In this document: positions 43,327-51,552 of the stretch, piece by piece
Layout of the letters: each line of letters opens with the position of its first letter
Position numbering within the stretch: the first letter of the stretch is position 1
Assembly (NCBI GenBank): GCA_034428935.1
Contig: DAOUHB010000097.1
Location: forward strand, 17,439 to 81,438
Source of the DNA: JAAYZQ01 sp034428935
Lineage (GTDB): Bacteria; Chloroflexota; Anaerolineae; JAAYZQ01
DNA length: 64,000 nucleotides
Reading direction: 5' to 3'
Notes under the pieces: model-generated
What the model saw: the letters and a program-made list of their open reading frames with translations, nothing else
What the model was told of the DNA's origin: nothing
The model's database searches: none
Program-made: the position numbers and the translations under genes

Positions 43327-43355
43327 ATTGTAGACCAGGCCTGGACTGGTGTCAA
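43327..43355 (-). promoter_or_regulatory. Promoter of the phosphatase gene
   Basis: Minus strand TTGACA (43350-43355), 17-bp spacer, TACAAT (43327-43332). Confidence 0.8.
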
Positions 43356-43377
43356 GCTGAGGGGAGGCCGGCCCAAC

Positions 43378-43408
43378 AAAAAGGGCCGGGGCGGCGATGC
43401 CCCGACCC
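43378..43408 (-). terminator. Intrinsic terminator of hpf
   Basis: Minus-strand stem GGG-C-CGGGGC against GCCCCG-A-CCC (43383-43408, loop at 43393-43398, one mismatch), followed by TTTTT (43378-43382). It lies 16 bp past the hpf stop. Confidence 0.8.
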
Positions 43409-43424
43409 CGGTATGACCGGTTAC

Positions 43425-43976
43425 TCAGTCAAGCTCGGGTTGCAGGAGGCCATAGTTGCCTCCCTTGCGCCGGTAGAGCACGTTGATGCGTCCCTCCTCG
43501 GCGTTAAAGAAGACAAAAAAGTCGTGGCCCAGCAGCTCCATCTGCTCGACCGCCTCTTCCGGGACCATGGGAGTCATCGGGAACCGTTTCACGCGGACGA
43601 TGCTCCGGACTTCTTCCTCCAGCTCCTCTCCAAGGGCGATGGGCAGGGGCTCCACCGTGGTCCCGGCGCCGCGCCATCGATTCTTGCGCTTGCCTTTGTA
43701 TCGTGCAATCTGCCGATACATCTTGTCCAGGACGGTGTCGATGGCCGAAAACATGTCATCGGAACGCTCTTCGGCGCGCAGGATGGTGCCATTGGATCGC
43801 ACCGTTACCTGGCACACCTGGCGGTCTTGGGCAGCTTTGGTTTCTTCGCTGGAGAGCTCGACCCATGCCTCGCTGATTGAGGGCAGATAGCGGTCCAGTT
43901 TCCCTATCTTTTGCTCGACATATTCCCGGAGTCGATCGGTCACTTCGACGTTCTTGCCCTTGAGAATCAGTTCCAT
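43425..43976 (-). CDS. hpf: Ribosome hibernation promoting factor, long form
   Basis: 183 aa. N-terminal RaiA/HPF domain (MELILKGKNVEVTDRLREYVEQKIGKLDRYLP) binds the 30S decoding region. The C-terminal domain (IVRVKRFPMTPMVPEEAVEQMELLGHDFFVFFN) dimerises 70S ribosomes into inactive 100S particles in stationary phase. Length is that of long HPF. AAAGGAGAG precedes the ATG. Confidence 0.96.
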   Translation of the reverse strand: MELILKGKNVEVTDRLREYVEQKIGKLDRYLPSISEAWVELSSEETKAAQDRQVCQVTVRSNGTILRAEERSDDMFSAIDTVLDKMYRQIARYKGKRKNRWRGAGTTVEPLPIALGEELEEEVRSIVRVKRFPMTPMVPEEAVEQMELLGHDFFVFFNAEEGRINVLYRRKGGNYGLLQPELD

Positions 43977-43997
43977 TTTCCACTCTCCTTTATAGTA

Positions 43998-44783
43998 TTA
44001 ACTCTCCAAACTGAATTGCCGTTCGTCGGGCGGCCTTGCCCGGGCCAGCGTATAGGCTACGACAGATGTTGCCCCCGCTTCCTTCAGCGCTTCACAGGCC
44101 GACGCCAGTGTCGCTCCCGTGGTGCAGACGTCGTCCACGAGCAGCACTGCCCGTCCGTCCAGCCTCCCCGGTTGGCAGCGAAAGGCGTCCTTAACGTTGA
44201 TGCTTCGCTGCTTGGCGTCGAGGTCCACCTGCGGGGCTGTGGCCTTGACGCGGTGCAGAGCGCCTTCCAGCAGGGGGATCTGCAGAGCCGCGGACAGCTC
44301 CATCGCCAGCAGCGCAGCCTGGTTGTAGCCGCGCTGCCGCTGCCTGCGCGGGTGGAGCGGCACGGGCACCACCACCTGCGGAACCCACTCGCCGTCGAGC
44401 GCCGGCCAGGCAGTGGCCATGAGGCGACCGAGAGGTCCCGCCAGGGCCGTGAGATCCCGGTACTTGAACTGGTGGATGGCCTCGCGCAGCGGGCCGTCGT
44501 GAAAGGCGCAGGCCCGCAGCCCGTCCAACGGCGGAGGGATGCGGCACGGACGTTCCGTGCCGTGCGCGTCCAGCGGCAAGCCGCACCGGTGGCAGATCGG
44601 GGGGTAGATCATCTCGATCTCGGCTATGCAGGCAGTGCATAGCCAGGCCCCGAGGCGCTGGCAAACCATGCAGCGCGGTGGGAAAAGAAGATCGGCCGCT
44701 GCCTTACCAATCTTTTTCAGGAACGCCAGCCCGGCAACCTGCCAGGCTGTACAGCTTTCGTTCAACTCGATACGTTGATTCAC
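43998..44783 (-). CDS. comF: ComF family phosphoribosyltransferase-like protein
   Basis: 261 aa. An N-terminal zinc finger (CMVC...CTAC, CHRCG) is followed by a phosphoribosyltransferase domain: VVPVPLHPRRQRQRGYNQA and the PRPP loop VLLVDDVCTTGAT. ComF homologues act in DNA uptake and possibly nucleotide scavenging. Here it lies 39 bp after tadC on the same strand, so it may be cotranscribed with the pilus genes, though competence is not otherwise evident. GTG at 44783 has AAGGGA upstream. TTG at 44822 is an alternative. Confidence 0.9.
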   Translation of the reverse strand: MNQRIELNESCTAWQVAGLAFLKKIGKAAADLLFPPRCMVCQRLGAWLCTACIAEIEMIYPPICHRCGLPLDAHGTERPCRIPPPLDGLRACAFHDGPLREAIHQFKYRDLTALAGPLGRLMATAWPALDGEWVPQVVVPVPLHPRRQRQRGYNQAALLAMELSAALQIPLLEGALHRVKATAPQVDLDAKQRSINVKDAFRCQPGRLDGRAVLLVDDVCTTGATLASACEALKEAGATSVVAYTLARARPPDERQFSLES

Positions 44784-44822
44784 GGTCCCTTCGCTTCTTC
44801 GAGCGTAGGTCCCCGGCAACAA

Positions 44823-45755
44823 CTATATCATACCACCAAGTGCGGATTCTTTGAGCATCAGGATTGCCGGCCCCAGGATCACGATCAGGATAGTAGGGAA
44901 AATGAGAAATGTCATGGGAATGAGCATTTTGATGGGAGCCTGGTGTGCCTTTTCCTCTGCCCTCTGGCGGCGCTTGATGCGCATCTGCTCCGACTGGATG
45001 CGAAGCACCTTGGCGATGCTGATACCCAGTTGGTCGGCCTGGACCAGGGCAGCCACAAAGCTGGTGATGTCTGGCACTTCCATTCGCTCGGCCATATCGC
45101 GCAATGCCTGGCGGCGGGACTTGCCTACGCGCATCTCGGTCAGCATGCGCTGAAACCCACGACTGATCTCATTGTCCCATTTTTCCGCCACGCGCTGCAT
45201 TGCTCCGTCAAAGGGCAGGCCGGCCTCGACGCTGATGGTCAAAAGGTCCAGCGCATCGGGCAAGGTTTTCACAAGCTCGTCCTGCCGCTTGCGGATGCGG
45301 CCGCCAAGCCAAAGCACAGGCAGGAAGAAGCCGAGGAGGGCCATGGCGGCGGTAAACAGCAAGCGCTGTCCTACCTCTGCCCCGGCCAGCATGCCCAGGA
45401 CAAAGGTGAGGACGCCCAGGATCGCAGAAGCCAGGCCACGGATCCCCAAGAAGTCTGTGGCACTCCAGTTGTTCGGGTTGCCCGCCAGATCCAGGTTGTG
45501 GCGCGTTGTCTCCAGCGTGCGTTCTGGCGTAAAGCGCTGGACGAACTGTGAGCTTGCCTGGACCAGGGGGATGATGACGCGCTGGCTGAACGGCTGCGCC
45601 AGCTCGATCTCTTCCAGCGTCATGGGCCGGCCACCGTATTCGACCAGGCGCGCTTCCACTTCGTCGGCCGGGCGCGGCGAGGCGATGCCGAGGATGATCA
45701 GCATCAGCGCCATAAAGACCATAAGGGCGATGGCCCCGAGAATCATTGGCGACAT
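44823..45755 (-). CDS. tadC: Tad pilus inner-membrane platform protein TadC
   Basis: 310 aa, type II secretion F domain. Four or five membrane helices surround the cytoplasmic domain DALDLLTISVEAGLPFDGAMQRVAEKW, ending with a pair of helices (MLIPMTFLIFPTILIVILGPAILML). Start MSPMILGAIA follows AGAGGAGAAC. The frame is open to 45797. It partners TadB as the membrane platform that assembles Flp pilin. Confidence 0.93.
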   Translation of the reverse strand: MSPMILGAIALMVFMALMLIILGIASPRPADEVEARLVEYGGRPMTLEEIELAQPFSQRVIIPLVQASSQFVQRFTPERTLETTRHNLDLAGNPNNWSATDFLGIRGLASAILGVLTFVLGMLAGAEVGQRLLFTAAMALLGFFLPVLWLGGRIRKRQDELVKTLPDALDLLTISVEAGLPFDGAMQRVAEKWDNEISRGFQRMLTEMRVGKSRRQALRDMAERMEVPDITSFVAALVQADQLGISIAKVLRIQSEQMRIKRRQRAEEKAHQAPIKMLIPMTFLIFPTILIVILGPAILMLKESALGGMI

Positions 45756-45786
45756 GAGTTCTCCTCTTGACTTGAATCTCCCGGTG

Positions 45787-46758
45787 CTAAACCTCAATGT
45801 TCACGATCTTGCGGATGATCAAGAATCCGAGGGCGACCATGAGAGCGGCGGTGCCGAGCATGATCCAGCCACAAGGATCGGTGAACATTTGACCGATGTA
45901 ATCCTGGTTGATCATGTACAGCACAATTCCCAGGATGATAGGCAAACCTGTCAGGACGTAACCCGAGATCATCTGCTGCGCCGTGAGGACACGGACTTCT
46001 CCTTTGATCCGTACCCGCTCTCGGATGGTGTGGCCGATGGTGTCCAGGATCTCGGCCAGGTTGCCACCCACTTTGCCCTGAATGTTGATGGCCGTGATCA
46101 TCAGGTCCAGGTCGTCGCTGGGGACGCGGCGGAGCATATTGCCCAGGGCTTGCTCGTAGTGCAGCCCCAGGCCGATCTCTTGCACCACGCGATGGAACTC
46201 GGTGGCGATGGGCGGCGGGAGCTGCTGGGCAACGGTCTCCATCGATTGAACGATGCTAAAGCCGGAACGAAGCGAGTTGGCCAACAGGGTGATCGTGTCG
46301 CCCAATTGATCGTTGAACTGGTTCAGGCGCCTTCGCTTGCGCAGGTTGACGTAGAGGCGTGGCAGGAAAAAGCCGACGACGCCAAAGACGAGGGCCAGTA
46401 CCGGCGAGCCGAGGAGGAACTGGCCCAGCATGGCAAACAGAACGATCGAAAGGACGTTCACCATTGCGAACTCGGCCACGCGCAGCTTGAGGTCCGCCTG
46501 CGACAGATCGAGCTGGAGATCGGTAGCAAAGCCCCGCTTCTGGACAGCCTCTTCCAGGCCATCCATTGCCGAGCGGCGCTTCTTGCCTTTGCCCCTCTTC
46601 TCGTCCTCGGCCTGGACGCCGTAGCGATCCAGTCGTTCTTCAATGAGCTCTTCGCTCGACCGACTGGCGCGGCTCAGCCCCACAAACAGCAGCAGGATGG
46701 CGAAAGCGGCGACCACCGAGAGCAGTAGCGGGTTGAGCAAGACTTGCATCAAGTCCAT
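45787..46758 (-). CDS. tadB: Tad pilus inner-membrane platform protein TadB
   Basis: 323 aa. N-terminal helix, then the GspF-like domain: DTITLLANSLRSGFSIVQSMETVAQQLPPPIATEFHRVVQEIGLGLHYEQALGNML-type sequence, characteristic of TadB, and C-terminal helices. It forms the platform with TadC next to the ATPase CpaF. GGAGCGAGG precedes the ATG. Confidence 0.94.
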   Translation of the reverse strand: MDLMQVLLNPLLLSVVAAFAILLLFVGLSRASRSSEELIEERLDRYGVQAEDEKRGKGKKRRSAMDGLEEAVQKRGFATDLQLDLSQADLKLRVAEFAMVNVLSIVLFAMLGQFLLGSPVLALVFGVVGFFLPRLYVNLRKRRRLNQFNDQLGDTITLLANSLRSGFSIVQSMETVAQQLPPPIATEFHRVVQEIGLGLHYEQALGNMLRRVPSDDLDLMITAINIQGKVGGNLAEILDTIGHTIRERVRIKGEVRVLTAQQMISGYVLTGLPIILGIVLYMINQDYIGQMFTDPCGWIMLGTAALMVALGFLIIRKIVNIEV

Positions 46759-46782
46759 GGTCCTCGCTCCGATTCCAGCCGC

Positions 46783-48171
46783 CTAGAAACGGCGCCCCAC
46801 GCCAAAGATGGTCGGCGGCAGGTGAATGTTGGCTGCCTCCATGATCTCCACGAACTTTGGGCGGATGCCTGTGGGCTTCAGGCGGCCGATGACCTTGCCG
46901 GCCTCGATGCCCTGCTGCTCGAACACAAAGAGATCCTGCATGACAATGACGTCACCCTCCATGCCCTGGACCTCGGTAATCTTGGTGATCTTGCGGGTGC
47001 CGTCGCGCATGCGCTCCTGGTGGATGACGAGATTCAGGGCCGAGGCGATCTGCTCGCGGATGGCGCGAAGGGGTAGATCCATGCCGGCCATAAGGACCAT
47101 CGTCTCCAAGCGTGCCAGAGTGTCCCTGGGACTGTTGGAGTGAGCGGTCGTCATGCTGCCGTCGTGGCCGGTATTCATGGCCTGAAGCATGTCCAGCGCT
47201 TCGGCGCCGCGGCACTCGCCCACAATGATCCGATCGGGCCTCATGCGCAAGCTGTTGATCACCAGGGTGCGCATGGGCACTTCGCCCTTACCTTCCACGT
47301 TGGCCGGCCGCGTCTCCAGGATAAGCACGTGATCCTGCTGAAGCTGGAGCTCGGCCGCGTTCTCGATGGTGATGATCCGCTCGTCATTGGGGATAAAGGC
47401 CGACATGACGTTGAGGGTCGTCGTCTTTCCCGAGCCGGTGCCGCCCGAGATGACGAGGTTCAGCTTGGCCTGAACGCAGGCTTTGCAAAACTCGAGAGCC
47501 TCCGGGGTAAGCGTGCCCAAATCCACCAGGGTCTGGGCCGTGATAGGAATGCGGGCGAACTTGCGGATGGTCAGGATGGGCCCAACCAGGGAAAGCGGCG
47601 GGATGACCGCGTTGACGCGCGAGCCATCGGGCAGGCGGGCATCTACGTAGGGCTGGCTTTCGTCGATGCGCCGGCCCAGGGGCGAGACGATGCGGTCGAT
47701 GATGCGCGCCACGTGCTCGTCGCTCTCGAACTTGATCTCGGTCAGCTCGAGCCGGCCCTGGCGCTCGATGTAGACCGAGTTGGGGCCATTGACCATGATC
47801 TCGGTAATATCGTCTGCCGCCAGGAGGGGCTCAATGGGACCATAGCCCAGGATTTCAGCCACGATCTGCTCCAGCAGTCTCTGGCGGTCAGCGCGGCCAA
47901 GGATCATGTTCTCCTGGACCAACATCCCATCGTACATCTCCTCGATGGTTTGCCGGATCTCGTCGGTTTTCGAGACGTCCATTTTGGGATCCAGCTCGGC
48001 AATCAGCTTTTTGTGAATCCGGGTCTTCAGATCGTTAAACGTGTCGCGCACCGGTGCGACGGGTGTGCGTTTGATGCGCAGATCCTCCAACCTGGTAGAG
48101 CGATCTTCCGGCTCTGCGGCTGGCTGGTTCGCTACTTGCTGGGTCTTCTCTATCCGACGTAGCAGAGACAT
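46783..48171 (-). CDS. cpaF: Tad pilus assembly ATPase (CpaF/TadA)
   Basis: 462 aa. Hexameric type II/IV secretion ATPase. Walker A is LVISGGTGSGKTTTLN (near residue 245), followed by ILETRPANVEGKGEVPMRTLV (Asp box), the Walker B/His box region GECRGAEALDMLQAMNTGHDGSMTTAHSNSPRDTLARLE. The N-terminal ~100 residues are the helical CpaF-specific domain. A GTG four codons upstream (48183) is an alternative start. It powers pilin extension with TadB/TadC. Confidence 0.96.
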   Translation of the reverse strand: MSLLRRIEKTQQVANQPAAEPEDRSTRLEDLRIKRTPVAPVRDTFNDLKTRIHKKLIAELDPKMDVSKTDEIRQTIEEMYDGMLVQENMILGRADRQRLLEQIVAEILGYGPIEPLLAADDITEIMVNGPNSVYIERQGRLELTEIKFESDEHVARIIDRIVSPLGRRIDESQPYVDARLPDGSRVNAVIPPLSLVGPILTIRKFARIPITAQTLVDLGTLTPEALEFCKACVQAKLNLVISGGTGSGKTTTLNVMSAFIPNDERIITIENAAELQLQQDHVLILETRPANVEGKGEVPMRTLVINSLRMRPDRIIVGECRGAEALDMLQAMNTGHDGSMTTAHSNSPRDTLARLETMVLMAGMDLPLRAIREQIASALNLVIHQERMRDGTRKITKITEVQGMEGDVIVMQDLFVFEQQGIEAGKVIGRLKPTGIRPKFVEIMEAANIHLPPTIFGVGRRF

Positions 48172-48215
48172 TCTCTTTTCCACTCCCTCTCAACGGAGAT
48201 ATGGCCGGGCTGCCA

Positions 48216-49508
48216 CTACTTCTTCAGCCTGCCAAAGAGTCCCACTCGTTTCGTTCGCTCCGCCCTGGCTACCTCCGCGGGTTCCTCCGCCGGCGCAACC
48301 GGTTTGGGCTCCAGCAGAGCGAGTAACTGTTGAGCGATCTCGGCAAAGGCTGCCGCGAGTGGGAGGTTGGGCTGGCCCATGACCAGGGGCAGGCCTTGGT
48401 TGGTCGCCAGGCGCATGCTGCGCGGGTCGAGCTCGAGCTGCGCCAGGATGGAGTGGCGCAGACTGTTTCCGATCTGGTCGGCGCGAATGTCATCGCGGGA
48501 AGCCACCTTGTTGAGAATGAGATCGATGTGGTCGGAGGGAAACTCCAGGGCCTCGGCGATCTCGAAAAGTTGCTTGGTCGCCTTGATGGACGGGATCTCG
48601 GGCACCATGACCAGCACCAACCGATCGGCCAGGTCCATGGCGGCCAACACCGTGTCGTCGAGATAACTGCACGTGTCGCCGATGACGAAATCGAACTCCT
48701 GCCGCATCAGGGACAGGAGCATCTTGATCTCCTCGCTGCTGATGCTCTCGGCCATCTCGGGCGAAGGCGGAGCGGCCAGCACCTTGACACCTGAGGCGTG
48801 GGGCGACATCAGCGCGTTCAGCAGGTCGCCATCCAGCTCGTCTCCGCGGCTGAGGGCATCGGCCAGGCTGCGATGCCCCTGCAGGTTGAGGATGGCGTCG
48901 ATGTCGCCGAATTGCAGGCTGAGATCCACCAGGGCGACCTTTCGACTGCTGGCCTTGTGCAGGGCGATGGCCAGGTTGGCAGCCACGCTGCTGCAGCCTG
49001 TTCCGCCCTTGGGGCTAAAGACCAGCAGCAGTTTGCCCTGCGGCGAGGGTCCGCCCGCCGGAACCTGGCCCATACCCGGGACTCCAGCCAGAGATGGATC
49101 CAACGTTGCCGCCGGCATGGCAGCCCGCCGGCTGGCGCCCATCTGAAAGACACGATGAATGCTGCTACTGAGCTCTTCGCTGGTGAATGGCTTGGTCAAA
49201 AAGTCCATAGCGCCGGCGAGCATGGACCGGCGCAGGTAGTCGGCCTCGCTTTGCACTGACATCATGATCACCTGGCACATGGGGGCCACGCGGGTGATCT
49301 CCTGGCTGGCCGAGATGCCATCTATGTCGGGCATGTTAATGTCCATCAACACGATGTTCGGCTGGAGCTTGCGCGCCTGATCGATGGCCTCGCGGCCATT
49401 GGCGGCAGTGCCTACGATCTCGATGTCCGGCTCAAAGTACAGCAGCTTGCGCAGATTCTCTCGCGTCTCCGGGATGTCGTCGACGATCAATACCGTAATC
49501 TTGGCCAT
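48216..49508 (-). CDS. cpaE: Tad localisation protein CpaE/TadZ with receiver domain
   Basis: 430 aa. Residues 1-120 are an intact response-regulator receiver (Asp10/Asp11, phosphoacceptor Asp56 in LMDINMP, Lys in DFLTKPF). Residues ~155-400 are a MinD/ParA-like ATPase with an atypical Walker A, SPKGGTGCSSVA, where the usual P-loop Lys is Cys, as is common in this family. TadZ places the pilus apparatus at its site in the cell. The receiver could link pilus assembly to a phosphorelay. Confidence 0.94.
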   Translation of the reverse strand: MAKITVLIVDDIPETRENLRKLLYFEPDIEIVGTAANGREAIDQARKLQPNIVLMDINMPDIDGISASQEITRVAPMCQVIMMSVQSEADYLRRSMLAGAMDFLTKPFTSEELSSSIHRVFQMGASRRAAMPAATLDPSLAGVPGMGQVPAGGPSPQGKLLLVFSPKGGTGCSSVAANLAIALHKASSRKVALVDLSLQFGDIDAILNLQGHRSLADALSRGDELDGDLLNALMSPHASGVKVLAAPPSPEMAESISSEEIKMLLSLMRQEFDFVIGDTCSYLDDTVLAAMDLADRLVLVMVPEIPSIKATKQLFEIAEALEFPSDHIDLILNKVASRDDIRADQIGNSLRHSILAQLELDPRSMRLATNQGLPLVMGQPNLPLAAAFAEIAQQLLALLEPKPVAPAEEPAEVARAERTKRVGLFGRLKK

Positions 49509-49584
49509 AGAACTCTCGTTATGCTTCCTGGTTTCGTTGTTAATATTGGCTCAGCACTTCCGAGAATCGCCGGAGGGATTCTCT

Positions 49585-50520
49585 TTACTGCAGTTCTCCG
49601 GGAACCGAGCGCAGTTCCTGGATGGTGTAGGCTTGCTTGGTCGGGAGCCCAATGGAGAAGCGAGCCATCAGATAGTCCAAGGTCACTTGTTGCGTGACAA
49701 ACTGCTGCACATCGTCCTCGGCACGCACCGCCAGGTCGATGCTCGCCCCAGCCTCACGTGCCAGCTTCAGGACGAGGGCGTCCTGGGGTGTGACCATCAG
49801 GGTGATAAAGGCCGGCAGCTCGGGCGCTACCGGCTGGCCCTGTTGTTGCTGTTGGGTTTCCTCCGCGGTGAGCACTTCCTCCATCTCCCAACGTCCGACG
49901 CCCAGGACGCGGATATCCTGCAGCGTGAGTTGGCTGGCCAGGCGTGGGATCTGGTCGCTCAGTTGGAGTTCTGTCGCCTGTTCCTGCGTCGGGCACTCGG
50001 CCGGGCATGGGCAGACAGGAGGACAGATGGGTTCTTTCATCTGCGTCTCCGGATCGATGTCGACGAAATGGAAGGTCATGAGAATGTCGACGTGGTCATC
50101 CGGTCGCACGCCGTAGGACACGCTTGACAACTCGTCAATGGGCATGGCCACGGCGACGAAACCGGGCTCCACGAGTGTGCCCAGATCGCCTTCGGCCATG
50201 AGCTGCACCGGGCTGATGAGCAGCGCCTGCTGGATGATGGTTCCCTGGGGAATGGGTCCAGCCGCCAGCATGTCCGAAGTGCCATCCAGGGTACGCAGCG
50301 CGCCGGTCGGAATCGTGTCGACGGGCATGGCCCGCAGCTCAAGGCGCCCTGCCACGGGCTCGTCCTCGGCAATGGGTTGCATGGCTACGACCACCTCCAC
50401 ACGCTCAACTTGTGCTTCGGGAGGGGTGGCCGTGGTGCCTTGCAACAGCACGAAGATGGCTCCGGCGGTGCCGAGGGCCAGTATCAGGCCCAATAGGATC
50501 AGTGTTCTACCGCGTCGCAT
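49585..50520 (-). CDS. cpaB: Flp pilus assembly protein CpaB (RcpC)
   Basis: 311 aa. N-terminal membrane anchor TLILLGLILALGTAGAIFVLLQG, then an SAF domain (VVVAMQPIAEDEPVAGRLELRAMP, GTIIQQALLISPVQLMAEG) and a C-terminal domain. A small Cys/Pro/Glu stretch (PICPPVCPCPAECPTQEQ) is unusual. CpaB normally helps stabilise the secretin, but no secretin gene is seen, consistent with a monoderm-like envelope. AAGGGA precedes the ATG. Confidence 0.9.
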   Translation of the reverse strand: MRRGRTLILLGLILALGTAGAIFVLLQGTTATPPEAQVERVEVVVAMQPIAEDEPVAGRLELRAMPVDTIPTGALRTLDGTSDMLAAGPIPQGTIIQQALLISPVQLMAEGDLGTLVEPGFVAVAMPIDELSSVSYGVRPDDHVDILMTFHFVDIDPETQMKEPICPPVCPCPAECPTQEQATELQLSDQIPRLASQLTLQDIRVLGVGRWEMEEVLTAEETQQQQQGQPVAPELPAFITLMVTPQDALVLKLAREAGASIDLAVRAEDDVQQFVTQQVTLDYLMARFSIGLPTKQAYTIQELRSVPGELQ

Positions 50521-50562
50521 TCCCTTGCCTCCATGTGATCAGATAGTGTGGGCCATAGACTG

Positions 50563-51405
50563 CTACTGGCGGCTTCGTGCACGCTCATATGCCTGCAGCG
50601 CACGCCGACCTCCCGCCGAGAGCAGCAGCAAAGCACCCAGCGCAGCTCCTCCCGCCAGGAGCCAACCTGCGTAGCCAGTAACGGGCATACCGGCTTCAGG
50701 CGTGCCGGTGGGCGTTGGCTGGGCGGTTGCCTGGCTTGCCGAGGTCGCCTGCGTGGGGGCCGTGGAGGATGCGGCAAAGTGCAGGTCCTGGCGCAGGCTG
50801 TTGTTTCCGTTAAGGGCCACCGTGACGACAGGGCCTGCCTGACCGGTGACCAGAAAGGCTTGCAGTGTGGCTGGTCCGGCACACAACCCTGCAAATCCGT
50901 ATCGTCCGCTGTCGTCGGTCATGATGCGCCTTGACCAGTCGAGACCGTCGATGGTTACCGTGGCACCGATGGCCCTCTGCCCGGCGGAATCCAGGACAAA
51001 GCCTTCGACCATCGACTGGCAGGCGGGGTTGGGTGCCGGCTGGCCGGGATTCGCCGGGCGGGCGGTGTTTGTAGGCCTGGGCGTGGCGCTCGGGCCGGTG
51101 GACGGCGGGGAGGTGGACGTCGGAATTTGGGGTGTGGAGGTGTCGGTGTCGGTCGGCACCGGGGTGTCGGTGGGCACCGGGGTGTCGGTCGGCACTGGGG
51201 TATCTGTCGGCACTGGGGTATCGGTCGGCACCGGGGTATCGGTCGGCACCGGGGTGTCACTTGGCTCGGGCGTGGCCGGCGGCGGCGGCGGCGCCTGCAG
51301 CGCCTGGCTTGCACCGGGCAGCAACAGAAGGCAGACGATGAGCGCTGGCGCGCAAACCAACTTGAGGATGCGGGTCAATGGTGGATGATGCCTCAGTTCT
51401 ATCAT
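50563..51405 (-). CDS. Secreted carboxypeptidase-regulatory-like domain protein with LPXTG-like tail
   Basis: 280 aa. Signal peptide (APALIVCLLLLPGASQALQA), a proline-threonine linker of six VPTDTP/VPTDTD repeats (residues ~47-88), a small domain like carboxypeptidase regulatory repeats (VEGFVLDSAGQRAIGATVTIDG, SGRYGFAGL), then a sorting-like end. The end is MPVTG (about residues 240-244), a hydrophobic helix and Arg-rich tail GGRRALQAYERARSR. This looks like a sortase substrate. It is the first gene of the cpaB-cpaE-cpaF-tadBC block. Confidence 0.8.
   Translation of the reverse strand: MIELRHHPPLTRILKLVCAPALIVCLLLLPGASQALQAPPPPPATPEPSDTPVPTDTPVPTDTPVPTDTPVPTDTPVPTDTPVPTDTDTSTPQIPTSTSPPSTGPSATPRPTNTARPANPGQPAPNPACQSMVEGFVLDSAGQRAIGATVTIDGLDWSRRIMTDDSGRYGFAGLCAGPATLQAFLVTGQAGPVVTVALNGNNSLRQDLHFAASSTAPTQATSASQATAQPTPTGTPEAGMPVTGYAGWLLAGGAALGALLLLSAGGRRALQAYERARSRQ
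51142..51267. repeat. 18-bp in-frame tandem repeat encoding VPTDTP
   Basis: About six and a half copies of an 18-bp unit (plus-strand form GGTGTCGGTCGGCACCGG with variants) lie inside the LPXTG-like protein gene. Third-base differences between copies show the array is not brand new. It is prone to length variation. Confidence 0.85.
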
Positions 51406-51453
51406 GGCACTCGTCTCCCTGTCCAGGTGCCTGGCATCCTGGAAACCTCCCTC

Positions 51454-51482
51454 ATTGTACCAGAAAACTCGCCAACTCGCAA
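51454..51482 (-). promoter_or_regulatory. Promoter of the cpaB-tadC block
   Basis: Minus strand TTGCGA (51477-51482), 17-bp spacer, TACAAT (51454-51459). A weak AGTA half resembles the palindrome found at the pilin promoters, but the other half does not match. Confidence 0.65.
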
Positions 51483-51552
51483 CTATGCGCAGCTACTCTC
51501 AAGGCCTGGTCGGTCGCGAGGAGCGCGGACCGGCAGGAGATTCTGCTCCTCA

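Noticed and set aside
49560..49584. GAGAATC/GATTCTC stem between cpaB and cpaE as a terminator
   Set aside because: Short stem, no T-run, and the genes belong to one assembly operon.
51142..51267. CRISPR-like array
   Set aside because: The repeats are contiguous 18-bp coding units without spacers.
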